NCBI GenBank assembly: GCA_034769895.1
Contig: CM068368.1
Coordinates: forward strand, 688,401,877-688,465,876
Reading direction: 5' to 3'
Length of the DNA: 64,000 bases
Origin: Magicicada septendecula
Taxonomy: Eukaryota; Arthropoda; Insecta; Hemiptera; Cicadidae
Position 1 is the stretch's first letter, and the number at the start of each line of letters is the position of its first letter. The position numbers were made by a program, and so were the translations under genes. Shown piece after piece: positions 50,448 to 63,296 of this stretch. The notes beneath the pieces were generated by a model. That model was not told the DNA's origin, ran no database searches, and saw nothing but the letters and a program-made list of their open reading frames with translations.

Positions 50448-50831
50448 TCAGCCTCCATCGTCAAAAATTAGTCTGGTCTTTATGTAACACTTTTCAATTT
50501 TATTGATACGCCACATATGGTTATTTTTTGTTTTATAACCACAAGAACTTATTTTTTCCATTGTACCAAAACAATAATCTATAGGGTTACCCCCCAAAAT
50601 TATCTTATCATAAATCAAGTTGACATCAGTATTATTTGTAAAGTCTCCGTCAGTGTTTTTTGTTATTACCATAGCATTATTATTACCATATTCTGCTACT
50701 ATAGGTTCATTAACAGGCAAATATTTGTCATCAATATACACATTGTTTGTCACACAAGGTATGTTTTTAATTCTACCAGTTCTCTCACTATTTAAACTCT
50801 GTATTAACTCTTCATAATCTCTCTTCCCCAT
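50448..50831 (-). CDS. ORF2, 127 aa, U14
   Basis: Arg variant, same translation as U13. Confidence 0.48.
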   Translation of the reverse strand: MGKRDYEELIQSLNSERTGRIKNIPCVTNNVYIDDKYLPVNEPIVAEYGNNNAMVITKNTDGDFTNNTDVNLIYDKIILGGNPIDYCFGTMEKISSCGYKTKNNHMWRINKIEKCYIKTRLIFDDGG

Positions 50832-51856
50832 AATATATTTCTACCATTCTCTCTCTCTCTCTCATAATCACTTTCATCACCACAACATTTCATAATCTCA
50901 CTCCATCCAGAGGGCAACACAACATTATTACAACATCTGGCTTTACCAGATACACAAAAATAATTTCTTTGACATTTTAAAGACCTTTTGTCTTCTACAA
51001 AAACTAACGAGGAACCTTTGTCCTCCAACACTACTGGTGAAACCTTTTCTTCACCTATCTCACAAGAAAAATTTGCCCTCTTTTCACCCTCTACACTTAA
51101 ACTGTCTTCACACTCTCTCTCATTCTCATCGGCATTTGCTAACAACACTTCATTACTAAACTCTACTTCAACAAAATCTTCCTTATCACTCTCAACATTA
51201 ATCTCCTTGTTCTCTACTACCACGTTTTTACACATATCATTATAATTCTGATTTGTTTTACATTCAAAATTTTCGATTACCTTTTGTATTTGTTTATCAA
51301 TTTTTTCTGACACTTGTTCTTTAATAGTGTTGAAACATTCATCCATCTCATTTAGACGTTTATTCATACTGATTTCGAACTTAACATTTTGTGTATTCAT
51401 TTCACATAAACGCTTATCAAATTTTTGGTCAATATTATTTATATCACCCTTTAACTCATGGAATTTGCTATTAATTGTATTAAATTTAACATCAGAATCA
51501 CTCTTCTGTTCATTGAAAAGCAATTGCATCATTTTTATCATATCATTATCCTCAGATTGTTTATTTTTATTCAAAATATCACTATAATATTGACGACTCG
51601 GATCACTATAATATTGACGACTCGGAAAACTTTGTGTTCCGAGTCGTCAATATTATAGTGATATTTAGTTAAGTAACGTACACGTCATGGACAACGAAAT
51701 CCAAGTATTTTTATTCATTACGGGTGGGGTTACCTGAATCCCTGAGTCATCTATTTCATCTGACTTACTTGATTCTCTATTTTGAACTGGGATTGGGGTC
51801 GAATGGACCTCCAACCCACTCATGACCGTTGATTCGGTCAAACTATTATTTTCCAT
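50804..51856 (-). pseudogene. ORF1 split by foldback insertion, U14
   Basis: 5' piece 51665-51856; 3' piece open 50804-51574 with first ATG at 51541. Same translation as U13. Confidence 0.58.
51574..51705. mobile_element. 132 bp foldback insertion, U14
   Basis: Same site and structure as in U2. Confidence 0.68.
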
Positions 51857-52021
51857 TTTTGTTTTATATTATTTTTACATATATAAATATGCCCGGTTTT
51901 GCTTTCACAGTCTACAATTTACAACCTCGCCCCACTCCCAAATAACCCGTTCTGCAGCTTAATTAGGTCTGGCGAATATACGTTATAAACCCTATACTCG
52001 AGTCCCTGTTCGGGCGCCATT

Positions 52022-53141
52022 TGTAACTACTCACTTAATTCCTATTAATAATTAATTCTTACCTTAGGGTTTTTCCCAGAGTCGTACAGACGAAACTGCT
52101 GCAGAAAGGATTATTCGAGATACAAGGGGTAAAGATCAAATACACAGTTTGTGCTAAAACAAATTGCCTCTGGTTTATTATGCAAAATAACTACTTCGTC
52201 TCTCTTTCATGACATTTAAAATTCTTATTTCTTTTCGTTAGATTAAATACTCGTTGAATGAGTAACAATTTGTAAAAATCAAACAAAGTAACAAAATGAA
52301 TATTTCTTAATTAACTAGCTTATGACAACTATGGTATACCACAACTATTTATTTTTAGCAATGAACCAATACGTGACGTAGCCACACACTCACACACATT
52401 CGTTCTTTGACTTTGTCGTTCTATTTAAACCCCACTTTGAGATCTCTGAGGTACATTTAAGATTTACAATTTATTTATGTTGAATTATACTCTGGAGAAA
52501 AAGGTAAAATGATATTGGTTAAAACTCAGTTAATACTTAACGTCTGAAGAACTCCGCTGTTTTGCACTTCTGCTGTGAATGCACTGGTTTTTTTTTTCTT
52601 TGGTTAACACACCATAAATTAGTTTTGACACTGTTTACCCGCGGGTACTGTTATTGATTATTTCGTATTAGGTTGATGCGCCACTATTATTTTAATCCAC
52701 TTTAGAATAACAATTCTTTTTATTTTGTCGGCCGACATAAATTTTCGAACACTTAGCTCGTTTAGGTTGACCGCGCGGCCATGAGTTGCAACTGGAACTC
52801 GGCCGCACGTTTTACTGTTTGTACAACTTTTAACACTGTTAATGCGTTGAAAGATAGGCCTACTCTTAATTACAGCCTATCTTGCACCCGAGGCCACCGT
52901 TTGAATTTAAATCACCAACTTTACTGTCTGATGCTGCTTACTACTGTTCACTCTCTGATGACAAACTGCATACTGTGATTCACAAAAAGCCTGCTGCTGG
53001 GCCGGTTACGGAATACGTCTGGGCAATTGTTTAGGCTAACTGTATGTAGGTTGTACTGGGGCTCCTCACAGGTGAAAGTTAACAATTTATTAATTACTGA
53101 ATTAAAATTAAAACTGGATCACACACTTCTGTACCGTTACA
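52022..53141 (-). repeat. LTR between U14 and U15 (1,120 bp)
   Basis: PBS 52001-52019; C7 at 53145-53151; hairpin 53152-53189. Both palindromes are intact; GGTTACGGAAT (near 53004) is shared with the next two LTRs. Confidence 0.74.
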
Positions 53142-54207
53142 ATACCCCCCCAATAAGAGGTTGAAGGCCGAAGCGTTCAAACTCTTATTGCCTAAACCCT
53201 AAGAGGATCAGTGAGGATATGGCGCCGCAACCCCCCTGAGCACTCTACTAAAATCATGGGTTCTTACCCCCCTAGTCCGGCGACTGTGGCACATTCAATT
53301 AAAAAATCAACATACGGCCTTCCATCACTCCATATCCCACAACTGATTTGTTTCCTCTTAGCCGTACTGGTTCATTGACAAAGCACTGGCTCATTTTTTA
53401 TTATAAAATATCTCTTAACCCTAGAAAATAGTATTAACAAAACAATATAGGATATATACAATACAGGAGTACATATAAGTTCCAGTCAAAATGACGCATT
53501 AATTATACAGAATTGCATTTACACAGAATTTCCTTCAGTTTTCAATTTTAAATGAATATTTTAATCATTATGTTTTTTTATCAATTATTTATTTTACCAT
53601 TACAATCAAAATTCAGATCAAACTAGATTTAAAGTCATATTAAAAATTATCTTTTCAATTTATTTAATTACCTTTCATTAAATTTAACTCATATTTTTTA
53701 ATTAACAATTTCAAAATTAATTACATTTTTCAAAATGATCCGACATAAAATATTACCTACATTATTCAAAAAATTTACATTCCTTTCTTCACATATGGAA
53801 TTTCTTTTTATTTCATAATAGGATTTTCCTACTGGCAATGATTCAGCAGACTACAACACTTTTGTTATTGTCAACTCAGCTTCAACACCTCTGGCTGTAA
53901 ACATTAGTCAAAACATACAACACACCTGTTTACATAAACGGTCGTCTGCCAGACTGGTGTTATAAACACTCCTTCAGTCTAAACATTCTGCTTACCTCAC
54001 CTCTAACACCTGTACTGCACTTTTCAATTTTTTATAAATCTTTTAGTTAACAATTGTAATAATATAATAATTTGTATACAATTAATTTCACTATAATATA
54101 TTTACAAATCTTTATCATTATTATTTCAGTTTTATCACACTTCAATGTCCAAGGTTGCGAGGTCTGAACCGTAAAACAAAATATTTACAATTGTTCCTTT
54201 ATGAAGT

Positions 54208-54636
54208 TCAGCCTCCATCGTCAAAAATTAGTCTGGTCTTTATGTAACACTTTTCAATTTTATTGATACACCACATATGGTTATTTTTTGTTTTATAACC
54301 ACAAGAACTTATTTTTTCCATTGTACCAAAACAATAATCTATAGGGTTACCCCCCAAAATTATCTTATCATAAATCAAGTTGACATCAGTATTATTTGTA
54401 AAGTCTCCGTCAGTGTTTTTTGTTATTACCATTGCATTATTATTACCATATTCTGCTACTATAGGTTCATTAACAGGCAAATATTTGTCATCAATATACA
54501 CATTGTTTGTCACACAAGGTATGTTTTTAATTCTACCAGTTCTCTCACTATTTAAACTCTGTATTAACTCTTCATAATCTCTCTTCCCCTTAAATATTTC
54601 TACCATTCTCTCTCTCTCTCTCATAATCACTTTCAT
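54208..54636 (-). CDS. ORF2 with extended N-terminus (142 aa from first ATG), U15
   Basis: The CTTAAATATTT allele together with a 15-base CT run leaves the ORF2 frame open upstream through the microsatellite. The first ATG is at 54636; a further two codons upstream begin with GTG and are not counted. The N-terminus therefore overlaps the ORF1 3' end (54590) by 47 bp in another frame. The Cys variant returns here, as in U1 and U2. Confidence 0.46.
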   Translation of the reverse strand: MKVIMRERERMVEIFKGKRDYEELIQSLNSERTGRIKNIPCVTNNVYIDDKYLPVNEPIVAEYGNNNAMVITKNTDGDFTNNTDVNLIYDKIILGGNPIDYCFGTMEKISSCGYKTKNNHMWCINKIEKCYIKTRLIFDDGG

Positions 54637-55615
54637 CACCACAACATTTCATAATCTCACTCCATCCAGAGGGCAACACAACATTATTACAACATCTGGC
54701 TTTACCAGATACACAAAAATAATTTCTTTGACATTTAAAAGACCTTTTGTCTTCTACAAAAACTAACGAGGAACCTTTGTCCTCCAACACTACTGGTGAA
54801 ACCTTTTCTTCACCTATCTCACAAGAAAAATTTGCCCTCTTTTCACCCTCTGCACTTAAACTGTCTTCACACTCTCTCTCATTCTCATCGGCATTTGCTA
54901 ACAACACTTCATTACTAAACTCTACTTCAACAAAATCTTCCTTATCACTCTCAACATTAATCTCCTTGTTCTCTACTACCACGTTTTTACACATATCATT
55001 ATAATTCTGATTTGTTTTACATTCAAAATTTTCGATTACCTTTTGTATTTGTTTATCAATTTTTTCTGACACTTGTTCTTTAATAGTGTTGAAACATTCA
55101 TCCATCTCATTTAGACGTTTATTCATACTGATTTCGAACTTAACATTTTGTGTATTCATTTCACATAAACGCTTATCAAATTTTTGGTCAATATTATTTA
55201 TATCACCCTTTAACTCATGGAATTTGCTATTAATTGTATTAAATTTAACATCAGAATCACTCTTCTGTTCATTGAAAAGCAATTGCATCATTTTTATCAT
55301 ATCATTATCCTCAGATTGTTTATTTTTATTCAAAATATCACTATAATATTGACGACTCGGATCACTATAATATTGACGACTCGGAAAACTTTGTGTTCCG
55401 AGTCGTCAATATTATAGTGATATTTAGTTAAGTAACGTACACGTCATGGACAACGAAATCCAAGTATTTTTATTCATTACGGGTGGGGTTACCTGAATCC
55501 CTGAGTCATCTATTTCATCTGACTTACTTGATTCTCTATTTTGAACTGGGATTGGGGTCGAATGGACCTCCAACCCACTCATGACCGTTGATTCGGTCAA
55601 ACTATTATTTTCCAT
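54590..55615 (-). pseudogene. ORF1 split by foldback insertion, U15
   Basis: 5' piece 55424-55615; 3' piece open 54590-55333 with first ATG at 55300. Ends in Gly-Arg-Asn-Ile. A Val-to-Ala change in the acidic part (near 54851) is shared with U16 and U17. Confidence 0.58.
55333..55464. mobile_element. 132 bp foldback insertion, U15
   Basis: Same site and structure as in U2. Confidence 0.68.
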
Positions 55616-55780
55616 TTTTGTTTTATATTATTTTTACATATATAAATATGCCCGGTTTTGCTTTCACAGTCTACAATTTACAACCTCGCCCCACTCCCAA
55701 ATAACCCGTTCTGCAGCTTAATTAGGTCTGGCGAATATACGTTATAAACCCTATACTCGAGTCCCTGTTCGGGCGCCATT

Positions 55781-56899
55781 TGTAACTACTCACTTAATTC
55801 CTATTAATAATTAATTCTTACCTTAGGGGTTTTCCCAGAGTCGTACAGACGAAACTGCTGCAGAAAGGATTATTCGAGATACAAGGGGTAAAGATCAAAT
55901 ACACAGTTTGTGCTAAAACAAATTGCCTCTGGTTTATTATGCAAAATAACTACTTCGTCTCTCTTTCATGACATTTAAATTTCTTATTTCTTTTCGTTAG
56001 ATTAAATACTCGTTGAATGAGTAACAATTTGTAAAAATCAAACAAAGTAACAAAATGAATATTTCTTAATTAACTAGCTTATGACAACTATGGTATACCA
56101 CAACTATTTATTTTTAGCAATGAACCAATACGTGACGTAGCCACACACTCACACACATTCGTTCTTTGACTTTGTCGTTCTATTTAAACCCCACTTTGAG
56201 ATCTCTGAGGTACATTTAAGATTTACAATTTATTTATGTTGAATTATACTCTGGAGAAAAAGGTAAAATGATATTGGTTAAAACTCAGTTAATACTTAAC
56301 GTCTGAAGAACTCCGCTGTTTTGCACTTCTGCTGTGAATGCACTGGTTTTTTTTTCTTTGGTTAACACACCATAAATTAGTTTTGACACTGTTTACCCGC
56401 GGGTACTGTTATTGATTATTTCGTATTAGGTTGATGCGCCACTATTATTTTAATCCACTTTAGAATAACAATTCTTTTTATTTTGTCGACCGACATAAAT
56501 TTTCGAACACTTAGCTCGTTTAGGTTGACCGCGCGGCCATGAGTTGCAACTGGAACTCGGCCGAACGTTTTACTGTTTGTACAACTTTTAACACTGTTAA
56601 TGCGTTGAAAGATAGGCCTACTCTTAATTACAGCCTATCTTGCACCCGAGGCCACCGTTTGAATTTAAATCACCAACTTTACTGTCTGATGCTGCTTACT
56701 ACTGTTCACTCTCTGATGACAAACTGCATACTGTGATTCACAAAAAGCCTGCTGCTGGGCCGGTTACGGAATACGTCTGGGCAATTGTTTAGGCTAACTG
56801 TATGTAGGTTGTACTGGGGCTCCTCACAGGTGAAAGTTAACAATTTATTAATTACTGAATTAAAATTAAAACTGGATCACACACTTCTGTACCGTTACA
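55781..56899 (-). repeat. LTR between U15 and U16 (1,119 bp)
   Basis: PBS 55760-55778; C7 at 56903-56909; hairpin 56910-56947. ACATTTAAATTTC near 55971 is shared with the next two LTRs; GGCCGAACG near 56562 is shared with the next LTR. Confidence 0.74.
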
Positions 56900-57965
56900 A
56901 TACCCCCCCAATAAGAGGTTGAAGGCCGAAGCGTTCAAACTCTTATTGCCTAAACCCTAAGAGGATCAGTGAGGATATGGCGCCGCAACCCCCCTGAGCA
57001 CTCTACTAAAATCATGGGTTCTTACCCCCCTAGTCCGGCGACTGTGGCACATTCAATTAAAAAATCAACATACGGCCTTCCATCACTCCATATCCCACAA
57101 CTGATTTGTTTCCTCTTAGCCGTACTGGTTCATTGACAAAGCACTGGCTCATTTTTTATTATAAAATATCTCTTAACCCTAGAAAATAGTATTAACAAAA
57201 CAATATAGGATATATACAATACAGGAGTACATATAAGTTCCAGTCAAAATGACGCATTAATTATACAGAATTGCATTTACACAGAATTTCCTTCAGTTTT
57301 CAATTTTAAATGAATATTTTAATCATTATGTTTTTTTATCAATTATTTATTTTACCATTACAATCAAAATTCAGATCAAACTAGATTTAAAGTCATATTA
57401 AAAATTATCTTTTCAATTTATTTAATTACCTTTCATTAAATTTAACTCATATTTTTTAATTAACAATTTCAAAATTAATTACATTTTTCAAAATGATCCG
57501 ACATAAAATATTACCTACATTATTCAAAAAATTTACATTCCTTTCTTCACATATGGAATTTCTTTTTATTTCATAATAGGATTTTCCTACTGGCAATGAT
57601 TCAGCAGACTACAACACTTTTGTTATTGTCAACTCAGCTTCAACACCTCTGGCTGTAAACATTAGTCAAAACATACAACACACCTGTTTACATAAACGGT
57701 CGTCTGCCAGACTGGTGTTATAAACACTCCTTCAGTCTAAACATTCTGCTTACCTCACCTCTAACACCTGTACTGCACTTTTCAATTTTTTATAAATCTT
57801 TTAGTTAACAATTGTAATAATATAATAATTTTTATACAATTAATTTCACTATAATATATTTACAAATCTTTATCATTATTATTTCAGTTTTATCACACTT
57901 CAATGTCCAAGGTTGCGAGGTCTGAACCGTAAAACAAAATATTTACAATTGTTCCTTTATGAAGT

Positions 57966-58394
57966 TCAGCCTCCATCGTCAAAAATTAGTCTGGTCTTTA
58001 TGTAACACTTTTCAATTTTATTGATACACCACATATGGTTATTTTTTGTTTTATAACCACAAGAACTTATTTTTTCCATTGTACCAAAACAATAATCTAT
58101 AGGGTTACCCCCCAAAATTATCTTATCATAAATCAAGTTGACATCAGTATTATTTGTAAAGTCTCCGTCAGTGTTTTTTGTTATTACCATTGCATTATTA
58201 TTACCATATTCTGCTACTATAGGTTCATTAACAGGCAAATATTTGTCATCAATATACACATTGTTTGTCACACAAGGTATGTTTTTAATTCTACCAGTTC
58301 TCTCACTATTTAAACTCTGTATTAACTCTTCATAATCTCTCTTCCCCTTAAATATTTCTACCATTCTCTCTCTCTCTCTCATAATCACTTTCAT
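57966..58394 (-). CDS. ORF2 with extended N-terminus, U16
   Basis: Same allele as U15, Cys variant; first ATG at 58394. Confidence 0.46.
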   Translation of the reverse strand: MKVIMRERERMVEIFKGKRDYEELIQSLNSERTGRIKNIPCVTNNVYIDDKYLPVNEPIVAEYGNNNAMVITKNTDGDFTNNTDVNLIYDKIILGGNPIDYCFGTMEKISSCGYKTKNNHMWCINKIEKCYIKTRLIFDDGG

Positions 58395-59373
58395 CACCAC
58401 AACATTTCATAATCTCACTCCATCCAGAGGGCAACACAACATTATTACAACATCTGGCTTTACCAGATACACAAAAATAATTTCTTTGACATTTAAAAGA
58501 CCTTTTGTCTTCTACAAAAACTAACGAGGAACCTTTGTCCTCCAACACTACTGGTGAAACCTTTTCTTCACCTATCTCACAAGAAAAATTTGCCCTCTTT
58601 TCACCCTCTGCACTTAAACTGTCTTCACACTCTCTCTCATTCTCATCGGCATTTGCTAACAACACTTCATTACTAAACTCTACTTCAACAAAATCTTCCT
58701 TATCACTCTCAACATTAATCTCCTTGTTCTCTACTACCACGTTTTTACACATATCATTATAATTCTGATTTGTTTTACATTCAAAATTTTCGATTACCTT
58801 TTGTATTTGTTTATCAATTTTTTCTGACACTTGTTCTTTAATAGTGTTGAAACATTCATCCATCTCATTTAGACGTTTATTCATACTGATTTCGAACTTA
58901 ACATTTTGTGTATTCATTTCACATAAACGCTTATCAAATTTTTGGTCAATATTATTTATATCACCCTTTAACTCATGGAATTTGCTATTAATTGTATTAA
59001 ATTTAACATCAGAATCACTCTTCTGTTCATTGAAAAGCAATTGCATCATTTTTATCATATCATTATCCTCAGATTGTTTATTTTTATTCAAAATATCACT
59101 ATAATATTGACGACTCGGATCACTATAATATTGACGACTCGGAAAACTTTGTGTTCCGAGTCGTCAATATTATAGTGATATTTAGTTAAGTAACGTACAC
59201 GTCATGGACAACGAAATCCAAGTATTTTTATTCATTACGGGTGGGGTTACCTGAATCCCTGAGTCATCTATTTCATCTGACTTACTTGATTCTCTATTTT
59301 GAACTGGGATTGGGGTCGAATGGACCTCCAACCCACTCATGACCGTTGATTCGGTCAAACTATTATTTTCCAT
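58348..59373 (-). pseudogene. ORF1 split by foldback insertion, U16
   Basis: 5' piece 59182-59373; 3' piece open 58348-59091 with first ATG at 59058. Same translation as U15. Confidence 0.58.
59091..59222. mobile_element. 132 bp foldback insertion, U16
   Basis: Same site and structure as in U2. Confidence 0.68.
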
Positions 59374-59538
59374 TTTTGTTTTATATTATTTTTACATATA
59401 TAAATATGCCCGGTTTTGCTTTCACAGTCTACAATTTACAACCTCGCCCCACTCCCAAATAACCCGTTCTGCAGCTTAATTAGGTCTGGCGAATATACGT
59501 TATAAACCCTATACTCGAGTCCCTGTTCGGGCGCCATT

Positions 59539-60657
59539 TGTAACTACTCACTTAATTCCTATTAATAATTAATTCTTACCTTAGGGTTTTTCCCAGAGTC
59601 GTACAGACGAAACTGCTGCAGAAAGGATTATTCGAGATACAAGGGGTAAAGATCAAATACACAGTTTGTGCTAAAACAAATTGCCTCTGGTTTATTATGC
59701 AAAATAACTACTTCGTCTCTCTTTCATGACATTTAAATTTCTTATTTCTTTTCGTTAGATTAAATACTCGTTGAATGAGTAACAATTTGTAAAAATCAAA
59801 CAAAGTAACAAAATGAATATTTCTTAATTAACTAGCTTATGACAACTATGGTATACCACAACTATTTATTTTTAGCAATGAACCAATACGTGACGTAGCC
59901 ACACACTCACACACATTCGTTCTTTGACTTTGTCGTTCTATTTAAACCCCACTTTGAGATCTCTGAGGTACATTTAAGATTTACAATTTATTTATGTTGA
60001 ATTATACTCTGGAGAAAAAGGTAAAATGATATTGGTTAAAACTCAGTTAATACTTAACGTCTGAAGAACTCCGCTGTTTTGCACTTCTGCTGTGAATGCA
60101 CTGGTTTTTTTTTCTTTGGTTAACACACCATAAATTAGTTTTGACACTGTTTACCCGCGGGTACTGTTATTGATTATTTCGTATTAGGTTGATGCGCCAC
60201 TATTATTTTAATCCACTTTAGAATAACAATTCTTTTTATTTTGTCGACCGACATAAATTTTCGAACACTTAGCTCGTTTAGGTTGACCGCGCGGCCATGA
60301 GTTGCAACTGGAACTCGGCCGAACGTTTTACTGTTTGTACAACTTTTAACACTGTTAATGCGTTGAAAGATAGGCCTACTCTTAATTACAGCCTATCTTG
60401 CACCCGAGGCCACCGTTTGAATTTAAATCACCAACTTTACTGTCTGATGCTGCTTACTACTGTTCACTCTCTGATGACAAACTGCATACTGTGATTCACA
60501 AAAAGCCTGCTGCTGGGCCGGTTACGGAATACGTCTGGGCAATTGTTTAGGCTAACTGTATGTAGGTTGTACTGGGGCTCCTCACAGGTGAAAGTTAACA
60601 ATTTATTAATTACTGAATTAAAATTAAAACTGGATCACACACTTCTGTACCGTTACA
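59539..60657 (-). repeat. LTR between U16 and U17 (1,119 bp)
   Basis: PBS 59518-59536; C7 at 60661-60667; hairpin 60668-60705. Same private variants as the LTR at 55781-56899. Confidence 0.74.
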
Positions 60658-61723
60658 ATACCCCCCCAATAAGAGGTTGAAGGCCGAAGCGTTCAAACTC
60701 TTATTGCCTAAACCCTAAGAGGATCAGTGAGGATATGGCGCCGCAACCCCCCTGAGCACTCTACTAAAATCATGGGTTCTTACCCCCCTAGTCCGGCGAC
60801 TGTGGCACATTCAATTAAAAAATCAACATACGGCCTTCCATCACTCCATATCCCACAACTGATTTGTTTCCTCTTAGCCGTACTGGTTCATTGACAAAGC
60901 ACTGGCTCATTTTTTATTATAAAATATCTCTTAACCCTAGAAAATAGTATTAACAAAACAATATAGGATATATACAATACAGGAGTACATATAAGTTCCA
61001 GTCAAAATGACGCATTAATTATACAGAATTGCATTTACACAGAATTTCCTTCAGTTTTCAATTTTAAATGAATATTTTAATCATTATGTTTTTTTATCAA
61101 TTATTTATTTTACCATTACAATCAAAATTCAGATCAAACTAGATTTAAAGTCATATTAAAAATTATCTTTTCAATTTATTTAATTACCTTTCATTAAATT
61201 TAACTCATATTTTTTAATTAACAATTTCAAAATTAATTACATTTTTCAAAATGATCCGACATAAAATATTACCTACATTATTCAAAAAATTTACATTCCT
61301 TTCTTCACATATGGAATTTCTTTTTATTTCATAATAGGATTTTCCTACTGGCAATGATTCAGCAGACTACAACACTTTTGTTATTGTCAACTCAGCTTCA
61401 ACACCTCTGGCTGTAAACATTAGTCAAAACATACAACACACCTGTTTACATAAACGGTCGTCTGCCAGACTGGTGTTATAAACACTCCTTCAGTCTAAAC
61501 ATTCTGCTTACCTCACCTCTAACACCTGTACTGCACTTTTCAATTTTTTATAAATCTTTTAGTTAACAATTGTAATAATATAATAATTTTTATACAATTA
61601 ATTTCACTATAATATATTTACAAATCTTTATCATTATTATTTCAGTTTTATCACACTTCAATGTCCAAGGTTGCGAGGTCTGAACCGTAAAACAAAATAT
61701 TTACAATTGTTCCTTTATGAAGT

Positions 61724-62152
61724 TCAGCCTCCATCGTCAAAAATTAGTCTGGTCTTTATGTAACACTTTTCAATTTTATTGATACACCACATATGGTTAT
61801 TTTTTGTTTTATAACCACAAGAACTTATTTTTTCCATTGTACCAAAACAATAATCTATAGGGTTACCCCCCAAAATTATCTTATCATAAATCAAGTTGAC
61901 ATCAGTATTATTTGTAAAGTCTCCGTCAGTGTTTTTTGTTATTACCATTGCATTATTATTACCATATTCTGCTACTATAGGTTCATTAACAGGCAAATAT
62001 TTGTCATCAATATACACATTGTTTGTCACACAAGGTATGTTTTTAATTCTACCAGTTCTCTCACTATTTAAACTCTGTATTAACTCTTCATAATCTCTCT
62101 TCCCCTTAAATATTTCTACCATTCTCTCTCTCTCTCTCATAATCACTTTCAT
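61724..62152 (-). CDS. ORF2 with extended N-terminus, U17
   Basis: Same allele as U15 and U16; first ATG at 62152. Confidence 0.46.
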   Translation of the reverse strand: MKVIMRERERMVEIFKGKRDYEELIQSLNSERTGRIKNIPCVTNNVYIDDKYLPVNEPIVAEYGNNNAMVITKNTDGDFTNNTDVNLIYDKIILGGNPIDYCFGTMEKISSCGYKTKNNHMWCINKIEKCYIKTRLIFDDGG

Positions 62153-63131
62153 CACCACAACATTTCATAATCTCACTCCATCCAGAGGGCAACACAACAT
62201 TATTACAACATCTGGCTTTACCAGATACACAAAAATAATTTCTTTGACATTTAAAAGACCTTTTGTCTTCTACAAAAACTAACGAGGAACCTTTGTCCTC
62301 CAACACTACTGGTGAAACCTTTTCTTCACCTATCTCACAAGAAAAATTTGCCCTCTTTTCACCCTCTGCACTTAAACTGTCTTCACACTCTCTCTCATTC
62401 TCATCGGCATTTGCTAACAACACTTCATTACTAAACTCTACTTCAACAAAATCTTCCTTATCACTCTCAACATTAATCTCCTTGTTCTCTACTACCACGT
62501 TTTTACACATATCATTATAATTCTGATTTGTTTTACATTCAAAATTTTCGATTACCTTTTGTATTTGTTTATCAATTTTTTCTGACACTTGTTCTTTAAT
62601 AGTGTTGAAACATTCATCCATCTCATTTAGACGTTTATTCATACTGATTTCGAACTTAACATTTTGTGTATTCATTTCACATAAACGCTTATCAAATTTT
62701 TGGTCAATATTATTTATATCACCCTTTAACTCATGGAATTTGCTATTAATTGTATTAAATTTAACATCAGAATCACTCTTCTGTTCATTGAAAAGCATAT
62801 GCATCATTTTTATCATATCATTATCCTCAGATTGTTTATTTTTATTCAAAATATCACTATAATATTGACGACTCGGATCACTATAATATTGACGACTCGG
62901 AAAACTTTGTGTTCCGAGTCGTCAATATTATAGTGATATTTAGTTAAGTAATGTACACGTCATGGACAACGAAATCCAAGTATTTTTATTCATTACGGGT
63001 GGGGTTACCTGAATCCCTGAGTCATCTATTTCATCTGACTTACTTGATTCTCTATTTTGAACTGGGATTGTGGTCGAATGGACCTCCAACCCACTCATGA
63101 CCGTTGATTCGGTCAAACTATTATTTTCCAT
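62106..63131 (-). pseudogene. ORF1 split by foldback insertion, U17
   Basis: 5' piece 62940-63131; 3' piece open 62106-62849 with first ATG at 62816. Private changes: Gln-Leu to His-Met near 62798 and Pro to Thr near 63071. Confidence 0.58.
62849..62980. mobile_element. 132 bp foldback insertion, U17
   Basis: Same site and structure as in U2, with one substitution near 62952 (ATGTACACG for ACGTACACG). Confidence 0.68.
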
Positions 63132-63296
63132 TTTTGTTTTATATTATTTTTACATATATAAATATGCCCGGTTTTGCTTTCACAGTCTACAATTTACAAC
63201 CTCGCCCCACTCCCAAATAACCCGTTCTGCAGCTTAATTAGGTCTGGCGAATATACGTTATAAACCCTATACTCGAGTCCCTGTTCGGGCGCCATT

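Larger units (their letters stand above)
44952..52471 (-). repeat. Single-unit duplication (U13 and U14, each 3,760 bp)
   Basis: Units 44952-48711 and 48712-52471 have equal length and share private variants not seen elsewhere: GCGGCTAC, CAATTCCTTT, GGTTATGCAA and GGGAAATTG. No difference was noticed between them at the marker sites examined. This is the most recent copying event visible in the window. Confidence 0.85.
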
